Source: Augochlora pura (lineage: Eukaryota; Arthropoda; Insecta; Hymenoptera; Halictidae). Taken from it: DNA of 64,000 nucleotides. The stretch is from assembly GCF_028453695.1 (NCBI RefSeq), contig NC_135781.1, positions 12,461,640 through 12,525,639 on the forward strand, in the 5' to 3' direction. Below the pieces are notes generated by a model, which had not been told where the DNA came from, searched no databases, and saw only the letters and a list, made by a program, of their open reading frames with translations. The position numbers and the translations under genes are program-made. This document shows positions 13,075-24,389 of this stretch, piece after piece; within the stretch, counting starts at the first letter, position 1; each line of letters starts with the position of its first letter.

Positions 13075-14073
13075 CCAAGTTCACCGGCGCAACCTTCTCC
13101 TCCTAACCGGGCGCGTTGGTGCGAAACTTGGTAGCCGCGTAACAAGAAAGAAGTAACTATCGTTGGAGCAGACTAGTTTGTTCAATGGCACGGGCACTCC
13201 GGGCCGCGAGCAAGAGCGAACGCTCTCCGCGGGGGCAACAGTGGGGCCGGCGAACAGCCGGTAACAGCGGCGGAGGGGGCAAGGGGGGCAACGAAGAAGG
13301 GGGGCAAGGGAAGGTGAGCCAAAGTTCTTCGCAAGAACAAGAACAAAGTTCCAAGCCAAAGCGTTCCTCTCCCGCCACTTCTGATCCTCTCTCGTCGTCC
13401 CTCCCCATTACGTATCCGTGCACCCTTGCAGATGCGCGCACTTGCCGCGACCGGTTCACCTTGGAAACTTTGACAAAAATCAAATTCCAAGTGCACGCGT
13501 TGCCCCAGTCGAGGCCTTCTCGCCGCCAACTTCGCCGAGGGCAACCTCACCCACCTGCGAGCCCCGGAATCGGTCGGGACTTCCCGGCTACAGCGGTGCA
13601 GCGCGGCGATTGCATTTTTCGGTGTCGAGCTACACAGTTGGGGTCTGTGATTGAAAGTGTGTGTACCGCATCGTGGTCCCCGAGAAGATACTAGTAGTGG
13701 AGTGGAGTGACTGTGTTGAATTTCACTTGCTAAGAGTGAATACAATATTTAAAGGAAACGGTTCAGAATGCAATTTATGTAGAAATTTCGAAGTCAATTT
13801 TAAGCTATCAGGATTTTTGATGAGCTACCGATTATATAACCGAAGGACCTTAGGCAAGAAGATTTTAATCAGTTCAACGTTAAGAATGACATCAGCATCC
13901 CAATTCTCAAGTTGCGTACTTTATACCACGAGTTTGTATTGCAGCTAACGGCAAAAGAGGATTCAGCCACCACTGAACGAAAACAGTTATGCGCAGCGAA
14001 AAGATGCAAAACTGATGGTCAACCGAAAGAAAGCGTGGTAGCAAAGAATCGTTTCTCATGTTGTGTACTTACT
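13075..14073. other. No confident gene; CpG-rich then AT-rich
   Basis: 13075-13700 is CpG-rich and holds mutually overlapping open frames on both strands (up to 187 codons on the minus strand and 169 on the plus strand). Frames this long on both strands point to composition rather than coding. A donor-like AAG|GTGAGC lies at about 13310-13318 on the plus strand. Confidence 0.5.
13275..13310 (+). repeat. G-run cluster, quadruplex-prone
   Basis: Four runs, G5, G6, G6 and G3, are separated by CAA, a 10-nt loop and CAA, in a CpG-rich stretch right of the (GA)n tract at 12.95-13.07 kb. Confidence 0.8.
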
Positions 14074-14604
14074 TGCGTAGCGGGTCCGAAGGCCTCTTGC
14101 GGCGAGGAGAAACCGCACCGGCGGGGACTCCGCGTGAATCCCAGCGTGATCTTCGGCGTGAGAATGCGGTCACTGGTTAAGACTGAGCCCGGTGTTCGAA
14201 AGTGTTTTTCGTAGGTGAATGGATGAGAGCGAGCGCGTCCCCGCGGACGATATTCAAAAGAGGAGCCGATGGACCCGTGATCGACGTTAGCCAGCCGAAC
14301 GAGATCCGTCCAAACCGTCCGCGCCGCGATGTCGACGATGAGCACCGATTTTCCACGAGCAACCCCGAGAGGTCGTACATGGCGTCAGTAGGAGGACGCC
14401 GTAGGAAGAGGAGGTGGAGAACAGTGAGACGGAGGTGGAGATGGAAGGAGCCAGAGGAGGATTTCGAGCTGGTATTGGTGAGGAGAGGTCCGCCGCGTCA
14501 CTACACTGTCGGGACGACGGTCTGGTTGTGTGGGGTTGTGAGGAGTTAGATTAGAGGAGAGAGGAGAAACCGTGGCGAGAGAGAGAGAGAGGGAGAGAGA
14601 GAGA

Positions 14605-14640
<36 letters not shown>

Positions 14641-14671
14641 AGCCGGGGGAAACACACTGACGAGACGAGGC

Positions 14672-14709
<38 letters not shown>

Positions 14710-15260
14710 CTGGAAAGCTAGAGAGACAGAGAGAAAGAGAGAAAGAGTGAGGAGAGGCGGAGAGGAGGTTGGATGCGCGCTGCCGTGAGCAAGTGTTGGT
14801 GAGAGTAAAACTTTTCTCGCTTGTGTTCGTACGCACGCATCGACTCGCCTTCGAGGAAGGGAGCAAGGGGGTAGGCAGGAAGAGAGAGCACAGGGAGAAG
14901 AGAAGAAGAGACAGGGAGAGAGAGGCGGATAAAGCCGGAGGAGGAAGAGGAGGAGAAGATAGGGCGTAGTACGATTTTGCTGGTACGGAGACGAGCTCCC
15001 AAGCAAAACGCGTGGTCCACCTCCGAGTTATTTCCTTTTCCAGCCATCCTCGACCACCCAACGCCACCCCCGACCCGTCCCTTAGGCTGCCGCCGGACGG
15101 TGGCGCAAATTATTACCCGTCGCAGGTGCATTTTTTCTGGTCCCCTGGAACAGAGCGCGTTCTCGCGCCACGCCGTACCGTCGCGAGCTTCCTTTTCTTT
15201 CCTCCGGGAACATCAACCGCGTGACGGAAAGTCCCGGGGAAAAACTGTCAACCGCAAGCT
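14074..15260 (-). promoter_or_regulatory. GA-tract CpG-rich block, candidate promoter and first exon
   Basis: A very long purine-rich stretch (14400-14960, with dense (GA)n at 14573-14760) lies upstream, on the minus strand, of CpG-rich sequence that ends in the donor CGCAA|GTAAGTA at 14073. The only ATG frame through this block (from 14380) stops before the donor, so a coding first exon is not supported; a 5' UTR exon is. (GA)n tracts bind GAGA-type factors in insects, so promoter function is plausible but not shown. Confidence 0.35.
14573..14760. repeat. (GA)n microsatellite cluster
   Basis: Several (GA)n runs (14576-14637, 14671-14707, 14720-14760) are separated by short unique sequence. 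The frames rich in Ser/Leu on the minus strand are repeat translations. Confidence 0.95.
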
Positions 15261-16736
15261 TTCGGTCCTCGTAATTGGAGACCAATGTAAATTCGAGCTA
15301 ACGGCGGACTTTATTGATTAGGTTAAATACTTCCTCTGCGCTGCTCTTTTCTTTTAGACGACAGTTTTCCGCGGGGTTCTCCTTTGTCTGTTTCGTAGGC
15401 TGACTTTAAACAGACCAAACTACTGATGGATTCTCTTTTCACAATCGTAGGTATTACTACCTCCTATGCGACAGTTATTGGCTGACTATAAATTGACTAA
15501 ACTACTCCGCTTCTGTCTTGTTCAAATGAAAACGTTTAGCAGAGATTTGACTAGACGGTTTCGAGCACAGAACATTAATATCTGAAATAAAGATACAGTC
15601 TAACCTAACATCGAAAACACTACATAGATAGTGTATTTGTAGCAGAGAAACTAAATTCATCAATGTTCAATCAGTTGCAAGAAAATAAGAAAGAAAATTC
15701 ATAAGAAAAAACTTCGACATCTGTTTTAATACAGTGTACAGCTATTTCATGTTTGTTGTTAACCAGTGGCGTACACACGTATCTAGCGTAAGAAGTTCTA
15801 CATGCAGTCGGACGTACTAACGAATTGTTTATGCTTGTTAATCGATACTTCTGTCAGGTTCAAGCCTGACATCATATAAATACGCCTTATAATCATGCCC
15901 ACGCACGTTATTAATCCTTTGCACTTGAAGCTATTATAACTCCGGAAACACATTTCTTTCGATCTACACTTTTTCAATTTTACAAGGTTTATTTCATGCC
16001 AAACTCTTGGCAAAGAACTTGATAGTTTATAGAGCATCTGCATTTTTAAGGATGTTTTAGATATAACAGAATTTGATAGCTTAAGAACGGTTTTAAAACA
16101 TGATCTAGCTTATTTCCAAAAGATTAAGTATAGAATAATGCTTGTATACTTGCTACTTCTGTCTTAGAAGGTAGATATCATACGTAGGTGAAAAGACAAT
16201 GACACTAAATTAAATGTAATAAAAAGCCGTTTTTATTTCATATCCGTTTCCTCCAATACTCTGGATTGGCTCTTGTGGACCGATCTTTAAAAGTTACCGG
16301 CCTCGGGTAAGGTACAGTAAAAGATAAAGAATGATATAAGCGAAGCTGGGCTCGGGCTACGGTGCACCAGTCAGAGGCGTCTGTTCTCCAAGGTTCAAAC
16401 CTCCCCGGAGCACCTGGGCGGAGTGCTGACGTACCCGGGGGAAGTAAGGTGGGCCAGGATCGTGCGTGAAAACCGAAGATACCTTATGATCGCGGACAGC
16501 AGCTCGTTCGTCGACGGTAGGCGGACTACCGAACGTCGAGTTTAATGCAGATTAAGGAGCGCGGGGGCTGGAGGGTCCTTTGTAGAACGCGTTTCGTTCG
16601 GTATTAGCTGGAAGTAGCTCGTAGAACCGTGGTATTACCTGGAATTACGTCTCAATCTACCGTGGCCGTCGACTAAACTAATATTAAAACTTTTAACGTA
16701 GTTAGAGCGCGGCCCGTGGTTGCTTTACCGTCCGTG
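15261..16736. other. No gene seen
   Basis: AT-rich to about 16250, then moderately GC-rich. An imperfect hairpin is noted at 16503-16540 (CGGTAG/CTACCG stem, 5-nt loop). Confidence 0.6.
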
Positions 16737-16832
16737 AAGCTGCCCTCTCTTTCTCCCTCTTCTTCCTTGCCTCTCTCCTCCTACTCTCTGTTCCTTTAAC
16801 CCTCGCTCTTCCACCGCCTAACTCACCCCCCC

Positions 16833-16868
<36 letters not shown>

Positions 16869-16892
16869 GTTTCTCTCTCTTTCTCTTTCTAC
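16737..16892. repeat. (CT)n microsatellite
   Basis: A pyrimidine tract with a perfect or near-perfect (CT)n core at 16833-16868. Confidence 0.95.
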
Positions 16893-19800
16893 CCGTCTGT
16901 CTTTGTGTACGTGTGCACGGGTTGCATTGACCGTTACTGAACTTTGATGTGTTTCCTGCGCAAAATTCACCTCCGAAGTCATAAATTAGCTACGGAGACC
17001 GATGCGTCTCTCCCTTTGGCCGCCACCCTTCAAGCTGCACCAATACATCGGGCCTTGCCGCGGCGAGCAGAGACGCTGGTCAAAAGCAACCGAGGCGGCG
17101 AACACGTATGCATCTCGGACGGATCCCTCGAAATTGTTCGAGCAGCCGCCCACGGTTCCCGATCGAGAGAATAAACTCACTTTTCACCCGGTTCGTAGAA
17201 CGCGTTCTTCCACCCCTTCAACGGTGAATATTTATCGGCGACGATGAACGACGGACTCCTCGCATATACCATCCGCACACCACCACCACCACCACCACCC
17301 ACGCCGTACCAACCCTCCCACCCTCCTTCCATTTTCCACCTCGTCCAACCTCCCCCGGTGTAGTTTGCATGCGCCCGTTTACCGGCTCGCGAATACCATC
17401 GGCTATTTCGGCCTGCAACACGTTGCACCGACCAGCCCGGCCCTGGTTCCTCCGCTTAGAATTTCATATTTTACACGGCGCGTTGCTTTGCGGGCGCATG
17501 CCAAATTATTGCTACGCTGTTTTTCCGTTTTCACGCCCACTTGTCGACCTACGAGTCTCCGTTACCAGACCGACCCAATTTTTTCGAACCGGTGTACGTT
17601 CCTTCAAATTTTCATCTTTCTCCACTTTCGTTAACACAATATTTACAATCGTGTCTATTTTGTTGCATCCCTGCTAACCGATTCAGTTAATTTATTATCT
17701 CTTATATTTCCTATTCATTTCTTTATATTTTTTTCCTGAATAGAATCTTTTAACTCACGATGACTGTATTTTATTCTTGTTTGATTGATCTGTATGAACT
17801 ACAAGCAATTAAAATCATTTGTTCATGACAAATCCTTTCCTGAATTATTACTTGCAGCAGTTATTCAATAATGTTATAATATCGTCGTCATAAAATAACC
17901 GGACCATGTTATCCATCGTTCCGTAATTGTTAACATTATTTAACATTATCAACGTTAGCCAAGTCACTCTCTTTTCCACGAATTTCAGCTGGGAACCGTG
18001 ATTTACTTAGCACTCGTTCGCGTCGTTCATTTATTCAGCGGTTCGCCAAAATTAAATTGATTCATTAATGTCGACGGTTAAATCGCAAGATTCGAGGGAA
18101 ATAGTAGCGTGGTCGTTATCTCTCCTCTGAACAGGACAAGAAGTTTTTATTCCGACGCTTAAGAAACGGTCATGTTCTGCCAGATCAGAGTTACTCCATT
18201 TAGAATCTATTAAGTGGATTAAGTTCCACCAATGAAGTACTCCTTTCAACTTCATCTCTCTCGCTTTCCACCCTCTCCCTTTCTCCTTCTTTTCGCCAAC
18301 CGTTGGCAACTTCTGCTCCTTTCAGCTTCCTCCGAAAGTTCCTCGACGAGGAATTGCCACTGGTTAAAGGGTGGGAAGGACGGCGGAGGGCCGGAAGGAC
18401 GCAGAATTGAAAATTCACGCGAAAATTTACGCAGGGAAACGTAAAACCGCGAAGAAGGCGGAAACGAGGAATCTATTACCTAGAAATGAACGAACGAGAA
18501 ATTATGCGCCGAGGGAAGCGACAAATCCCGTTTCGAAAACAAACTAATCGCTGATATGCTTGTCGTCCTTTCGTTTTTGGTAGTTGCGGTTTTTACTTGC
18601 TACCAGTTGCAAACATTTCTCTGTTCGCCAGAAACTTCCGTAACGATGGCATTCTTATATGCAGTGCTGTTTGCGAAGTTTTTAAAACGTCGTTTGCACA
18701 ATAGAAATTTGTAATAGTTATTGCAGTGATTAAAAATACCAAATGTAAAGGGAACATCGTTAGGAAGAATGAATAGAAGTTTTAAAAAAGTAATGAAAGA
18801 ATTGTACAATGTTTACGTACAGGGATATTGTGTCACTAATCAATGTCAAATGCGTCTAATTCAGTTTCGGGGATATAACAGTTTACATTGTCGATAAGTA
18901 TAATAGCAAACACATGACAGAAGTTAGAGGAAGAGAGCTGAACTATCGCCGAAGTTTCAGGAAACGATAGAACAAACTACTCTCGTCTCCTAAATCAATT
19001 AAAAGTAATTCTTGTCAATTTTGGAATGTTCCGAACTTTTCTTCACAATTTTCTTCGACCAACTTCGCTTGTTAACATTTTCGAAAACGGCAATTTGCGA
19101 GCGACGAATAAAATATAGTATATCTCTGTAATTTTTGGTACGTTTATTCTTTGACTACGATCACTTGCGATACTCCTGTACAACAATTGTTTTCAGTAGC
19201 ACCTCGAAGGGAACACGAACTTGTCAATATTAAAATTCTTTCGAAATGCAAGAATTCCAATAATTATTCTCGCACTACACAGCAATTGAGTCGAGATGCT
19301 GAAGCAGTTCCCAGCAGCGATCGGAAGCACAGCCGCAGCTGGTCTCGTCATCTTACAACCGACTTATATCGATACTTTCTAACTCGCAGAACCGGCAAAT
19401 GGCCGGGAACAAGAAAGAAGCCGGCGGGAGGGGGAAACTTTCGAATCTGAATCGCTTTCAAGTGAAATGTTAATGACTCGAAGAACTAGTTGCTGCAGCT
19501 GCTGTCCCCCATTATGATCGCGACGAACGTTTCGCATTATCAACTCCACCAAGTCGGTCAGGGACCATTAATTACCATTAATTAACGGTGGCCGGGACGC
19601 CTTATAAAACCACCTATTACCATGGATCGATTATCAAAATCGCTTCCATCGAAATCAGCGATAATAAATCCCGCAACGAGATGCGTCGAGCAATCGAACG
19701 AAAAAGAAAAAAGGAAATCTTAAAGGAAAATTGCTCGTTTCAGGGAACGGCCGAGCGCAGGAGCATGATGCGCGCATCCCCGATCTTCGAGGAGGAGTGC

Positions 19801-22248
19801 TGTAGTCCTGCCCTGGCGATTCTCGACGTTCCTCCTCGCGCGGCCATCCCAGGCCACGAAATTCTAGAGGTTTCCCGTCTCTCTCTTTGTCTCCTCGGTA
19901 ATATCCGCAGGCTGTCTCTGTCCGCGAGGTGGATCGCGCAGGCGTCCTCCCGACTCACCCCCGCCGCCAACGAAAGCTCGAACTTTTCGGGGCGAGAGAG
20001 GGAAAGGGGTCGCCGCCGGTGGGTGGCTCGCGGGGCGAGAAGGGACCGCGAGGTGGCCGAGAGGGGGGCGACGGGCAGGGTAAACCTCCACGATCCACGC
20101 CTCCCACGATAGGCTTACTTTCCTGTAACTTTTTACCGTTGTTGTCGTTGTCGACGTCGTCGTAGGTGGTCGTGGTCATACGTGCACGAGCCCGGAGGAA
20201 AAAGCTCTCCTCTCTCTGCGCCTCGAAAGAGCTTTTCTGTTCGCCGACCGACGGTTTTTCTCCTTTTAACTCGCAACTCTCCTCCACACCCTCTTCGTAC
20301 CCCCTTCGGCTCATCTCTCTTCCACCAACCCCGCCCTTTCCTCTCCTCTCCGCCGCGCCTCTGGTTCTCTAGAAATTTTTTGCTCTTATTGTCGCCGCGT
20401 CCTCGGCTATCACGAGCAATAAACGTCTCCGCTCGCGAAATTACCCGTTGGACGATGCCATAGGGAAAAGATTTCCTCCGAACTGCCGGAAGAGTGTAGC
20501 AACGTGTCCGACGAAAATGAGATTCGCCGGCGGACGATTAGGTTTCTAGCGAGTCGCGCGGGTCGGCCCTGTTCGGAAACGTTTGCGGTCGAACGACTCC
20601 CCTCTGGCGCGAGCTCTTAATTTCCTTTGATTTCGCGCCGCTTGAATCCGGCTGTTTGCGTGTGCTCGATGCATTGTGACACTGTAGAGTCAGAAGTTTA
20701 CGGTGGTGGTCGTATATTTGGCGATTTATCAGTGCGTCGTAGTTCGAGCATTTTATACCATTCACTCTGACGATGTTATTTGGATTTCTGTACTTAATGC
20801 AGCTTCCGGTTATTAAAAAGCTGTGTTATGTTTGTGAACTCCGTGACTACGACAGACTTTCATATATATCATGTATATAGCATGTGATAGTTCGATTGCA
20901 GTCTATATTATAAATGACACGAGCATATTTTTCAGATTTATATTGAAGTGGTCGAAACGCTGAATTAATAATAATAGTAATATTTGGTTAAATTTACTTG
21001 GACATCCATAGTATGATTCTCAATCTAACAAATGAACTTAAATGAACCTTTTCATAAATTGCATTTAGCAATTATTCGAAATTTGTTCATACATATAATC
21101 AAAAATCTGTTTTGTAAAGTGTTCAAATTACTGTAAACAGGCGCGCTAATTGCATAATTTTTTCATCCAGAATGTTTGCGCGCGACGAATAAATTAATAT
21201 GCATTCTGAGAGCTCCGCGCCACAATTTTACCGCCCCAATTTTCCATCCCCGCAGATTTATATTTCATTCGAAAAAAATGATCAGCGAGGGTTGACCTTT
21301 TCACCGTGTAGCGGGTAGTCCGGGACCGGCGGACGTACAATTATGCAAATGCTGCCCGAAAGTAGGAAAAATGCAAGAGAGAAGTATGTTAATGGCCGAG
21401 AGTGAAATAAAACGGCCGCCAGGTTACTCGACCGGCAAAGTTCAAAGTTCAAAGTTTAGGAACACCTTCCCTTAACCTCGCCATTCCTTCATTGTTATCG
21501 GCATCCTGTAGTCGCAATTCCCGAGTCTTTGAATGAAGACCAATTAAAACTCTACAAATATTTTTTAAGCCTTCGCGCTTTTGTATTGCTTCTTTTGCTT
21601 AAATTGTATTTTATATTTAAATCTTCATTGTCAGTGTATGTAATTGACAAAATTGTATCTCAAGTTTCGAAATAACGAATGGAGACATTAATATAGCAAG
21701 GGAATGCTAGATCATTCCTGATTATCAGGAGACTTGTTAGTATTTACATACATTTCCGTCTTTTTGATAACAAAAATTGCCTACTAATCTTTTCAATAAA
21801 AAGACGAAAAAAATTTTGGAAAAAATGCAACTAATAAATCGAAATACCACTGAATCATATTATTAGTAAATCATATGTGGCACAAGCATTTCGCGTAAAA
21901 GCGTCAACAGTCAGAGGACGCGTGAAGTTTCGCGACGCAAAGTTATCACGAACGGAGCGTCGCGACGCAAGGAGGAACATTGTTTATGAAGGCCGAGAAA
22001 AATCCAGAATAGCCCCGAAAGTTGGCCGTCGAAGTTACGAATTTCACTTCACGGATATTTACCGCGGGCCGAGTTTCCGCGAACTTCTGGGATCACTTAG
22101 GTCACCAAGTTGCTCATTATGTTTGAAGAATAACTTTAGCCGAAGTTCAATGAATCGGCTGCTCGCGAGTGAAACACGGGGGAAACGGAGGGAAGCTCTG
22201 CGAACCAGCAACGTAACCAATGGGAATCTAACGGCAGCCAGTTGCACG
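16893..22248. other. No gene seen; alternating CpG-rich and AT-rich DNA
   Basis: CpG-rich at about 16960-17620, 18230-18520 and 19300-20760; AT-rich elsewhere. The 174-codon plus frame at 19588-20112 starts at a non-ATG codon and has no domain. Confidence 0.55.
17278..17298. repeat. (CAC)7 microsatellite
   Basis: Seven perfect CAC units. Confidence 0.95.
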
Positions 22249-22249
22249 C

Positions 22250-22294
<45 letters not shown>
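22249..22294. repeat. (CT)n microsatellite
   Basis: (CT)n with one CC interruption at 22259-22261. Confidence 0.95.
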
Positions 22295-22298
<4 letters not shown>

Positions 22299-23352
22299 AC
22301 CCAAAATCCTTTTGTTGCCGGCGCTTTATAAACGATAACTTGGCAACTTTGAGAAATATCGTTCGGCTACACAAACAAGTTGCGCACGCAACCCGAAAAC
22401 CGGAGGACGGGAATCAAATGGGATCCACCGGTGCGGTGCGGCAGTACCCTACGTGACTACATTCTATTTCGGCTGCTCCGGTAATTAATTCCTTCGAATG
22501 AACGATACCAACGCGGCGATTGCGGCCGAACGCTCTAAAAGCTGAAACTGAAATTTTTTCCGGACCGACGGATTCAATGGTCTCGTGTCTCGAAATGATT
22601 CACGAATCGATCTAAACCTTTCTGAAGCGTTTTAACAACCACTCGTATAATCGTTTACTGAGTGAAAGGAATTTTTTACAGCTCCCACTGTACGCGTCCC
22701 GAAATCATTCCGCCAATTCCCGTGTAACTGCATCGAGACCCTGTAAAATTGAACGTATGGCGGGAAATAACAGAAAAAAGGTTCCGAACTAAAACTTTTC
22801 TGTGAAAATTTTCTAGTGACGAATGCACTCTCAATTGCGAAGTTATTAATACAATTATGAAGCATGTTTTGAAGTAGCAATTATAGAACTTCCAATAGTA
22901 CCATTCTAAATGGCCAAATATAAGATAAATTGAAAAATAAATACCAACTCGTGTTTCAAGTCTGATAGGGCAGTGGAGCCGGTTACCGTGAGGTAACGAA
23001 TTATTTGCCTTTAGTTTGTATTTGGACACAATTCATTTTATATTTATCGGATAATATGTGTAATACTTTTCAATTCTCTTAGTTGGTTTATTCTTTATCG
23101 ACAAAATATGTTTTATGCAATCAATAAAAAATTAATTATTCTTGAAAACAAACCAAAGACACAATGAATCGTCTCATAGTAACCGAATCTACTACTTGAA
23201 GTAAATATAAATCAAAATAGTTTGTCTAATTTCATGTACAAAAAGAATTAAAAATGTCTCTAAGTGACTTGAGCAACTTGTTTTCCATCAGTTTCATACG
23301 ACTCAGTTTGATTCTGATTAAAATAATCAGGGATACTAAGTAGCAGCTATAA
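22295..23352. other. No gene seen; AT-rich spacer left of the nested elements
   Basis: No exon, tRNA or repeat end was recognised before the MITE at 23353. Confidence 0.6.
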
Positions 23353-23422
23353 TTAACCTCTTAGGCCCATCGCGCCACTATAGTAGCTTTCGTGAACGTT
23401 TCGTACTTTACTCAATTATTTT

Positions 23423-23428
23423 GTTAAT
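23423..23428. repeat. Target-site duplication, left copy (GTTAAT)
   Basis: GTTAAT directly precedes the left LTR and recurs at 30179-30184 directly after the right LTR. Six bases is within the range known for BEL/Pao integration. Both copies are intact. Confidence 0.9.
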
Positions 23429-24206
23429 TGTTATGTACCGAACGATCTTTTTCGTACGGTGCACAGCTCCTTGTTGTTCCAATGATGCTGCGCCTCCAAC
23501 GACAAATTAATGGCGGTGGAGATGATTGAAATGGTGTAGGAACGAATAGACGTTAATGGTTAACAATTCTATTTATTCGCTAATTGATGTTCAGTTGTGC
23601 GGAGGTCACCACGATTATCCTTATCGCACTGTGTTATAATATAGTTAGGCTGCTGTTTGAATATTGACGGAGAACTTGAGTGATTCTACGGAGTTCTGGA
23701 TATAAACTGTCGAGTCTCAGTGCATCGCCACGCACTTCGACTCGGTTGGGGTGGGCTCAGAGATTCCAGTCGATCTTGAATCTATCTGATTGGACCCACC
23801 CATACCCTGTGCTAATTCTAAGGCGTTTCCTTAGGGCCTTAAGGAAAGGGCAAGGAGAGAGAGCGAAGGCCCACTGACGCTCGGTACATACGTCATGTTG
23901 GGCACATGTTGCCGGCAATTATCTTTACCGAGCTACCTGGGCGGGCTAGCCGAGCCCTGCTACGCGTTTATGGTTATTGCTATAATTTCTTTATGTTTTT
24001 ATCGCTTTACGCGTTTACAGTAATTGCTTTACGTGTTTACGGTAACTGGTTTATGCATTTACAATAATCGCTTTATGCAGGGAACCAAGTGTTCCCTGCT
24101 CCGTCAGTTGATTTCTAGGGGCCGTGTAACCCCGTAACTGGGGACCGTAGGCCCTCGACCCTCGCGCCGCGGGTACCTGCTATGCTGTTCCGTATAGGAC
24201 GGAACA
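23429..24206 (-). repeat. 3' LTR of the BEL/Pao element
   Basis: This is the downstream LTR for the minus-strand element, 778 bp, apparently identical to 29401-30178. Internal structures include an 8/9 hairpin at 23437-23460, TTTCCTTA/TAAGGAAA at 23826-23847, GCAGGGAAC/GTTCCCTGC with a 5-nt loop at 24077-24099, and TGTTCCGT/ACGGAACA at 24186-24206, which forms the LTR terminus itself. Confidence 0.96.
23959..24080. repeat. Degenerate 22-bp tandem repeat inside the LTR
   Basis: Three consecutive 22-bp units (24004-24025, 24026-24047, 24048-24069) share the pattern GCTTTACGYGTTTACRGTAA and are followed by a partial unit beginning GCTTTATGCAG. Two looser units precede them at 23959-23978 and 23979-24003. 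The same array lies in the other LTR at 29931-30052. Such arrays in LTRs can hold enhancer or terminator elements; no function is shown here. Confidence 0.8.
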
Positions 24207-24212
24207 TGCCGG

Positions 24213-24220
24213 CCCCCCTT
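24213..24220 (-). other. Polypurine tract of the BEL/Pao element
   Basis: On the minus strand AAGGGGGG is followed by CCGGCA and then the 3' LTR. This is the expected place for the plus-strand primer. The run is short and is separated from the LTR by six bases, so the call is moderate. Confidence 0.6.
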
Positions 24221-24389
24221 GAACGGCTGGGTTCAAAATTAATTGACGAAAGGATTGCGTGGTGAGTGTACAATGGTGATGTTGATATACCTTCCGGTAG
24301 GAAAGGACTGCGCTCGCTTACATAATGATTACAAATTAATGATTAATTTACAATGATACTATGTACAAATTAATTGCTAATGGATGACC

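Noticed and set aside
13182..13745. 187-codon minus-strand and 169-codon plus-strand frames over the same DNA
   Set aside because: Long frames on both strands of a stop-poor GC-rich stretch. Neither has a recognisable domain.
14546..15067. Ser/Leu-rich frames of 137-173 codons on the minus strand
   Set aside because: They translate the (GA)n/(CT)n tracts in different frames. Similar frames at 1.9-2.1, 12.8-13.1, 33.7 and 34.0 kb were rejected for the same reason.
16380..16410. GGTTCAAACC, resembling a tRNA T-arm
   Set aside because: No acceptor stem, D-arm or anticodon arm at the right spacing. No other B-box gave a tRNA on either strand.
16503..16540. Imperfect hairpin considered as a microRNA precursor
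   Set aside because: The continuous stem is only 6 bp. It is too short and too bulged for a precursor.
23680..23877. 65-codon frame present identically in both LTRs
   Set aside because: It lies within the LTR on the antisense strand of the element. Its duplication reflects the LTR repeat, not gene conservation.
24004..24069. 22-bp repeats considered as a CRISPR-like array
   Set aside because: The units are contiguous and degenerate, with no spacers, and lie within an eukaryotic LTR.
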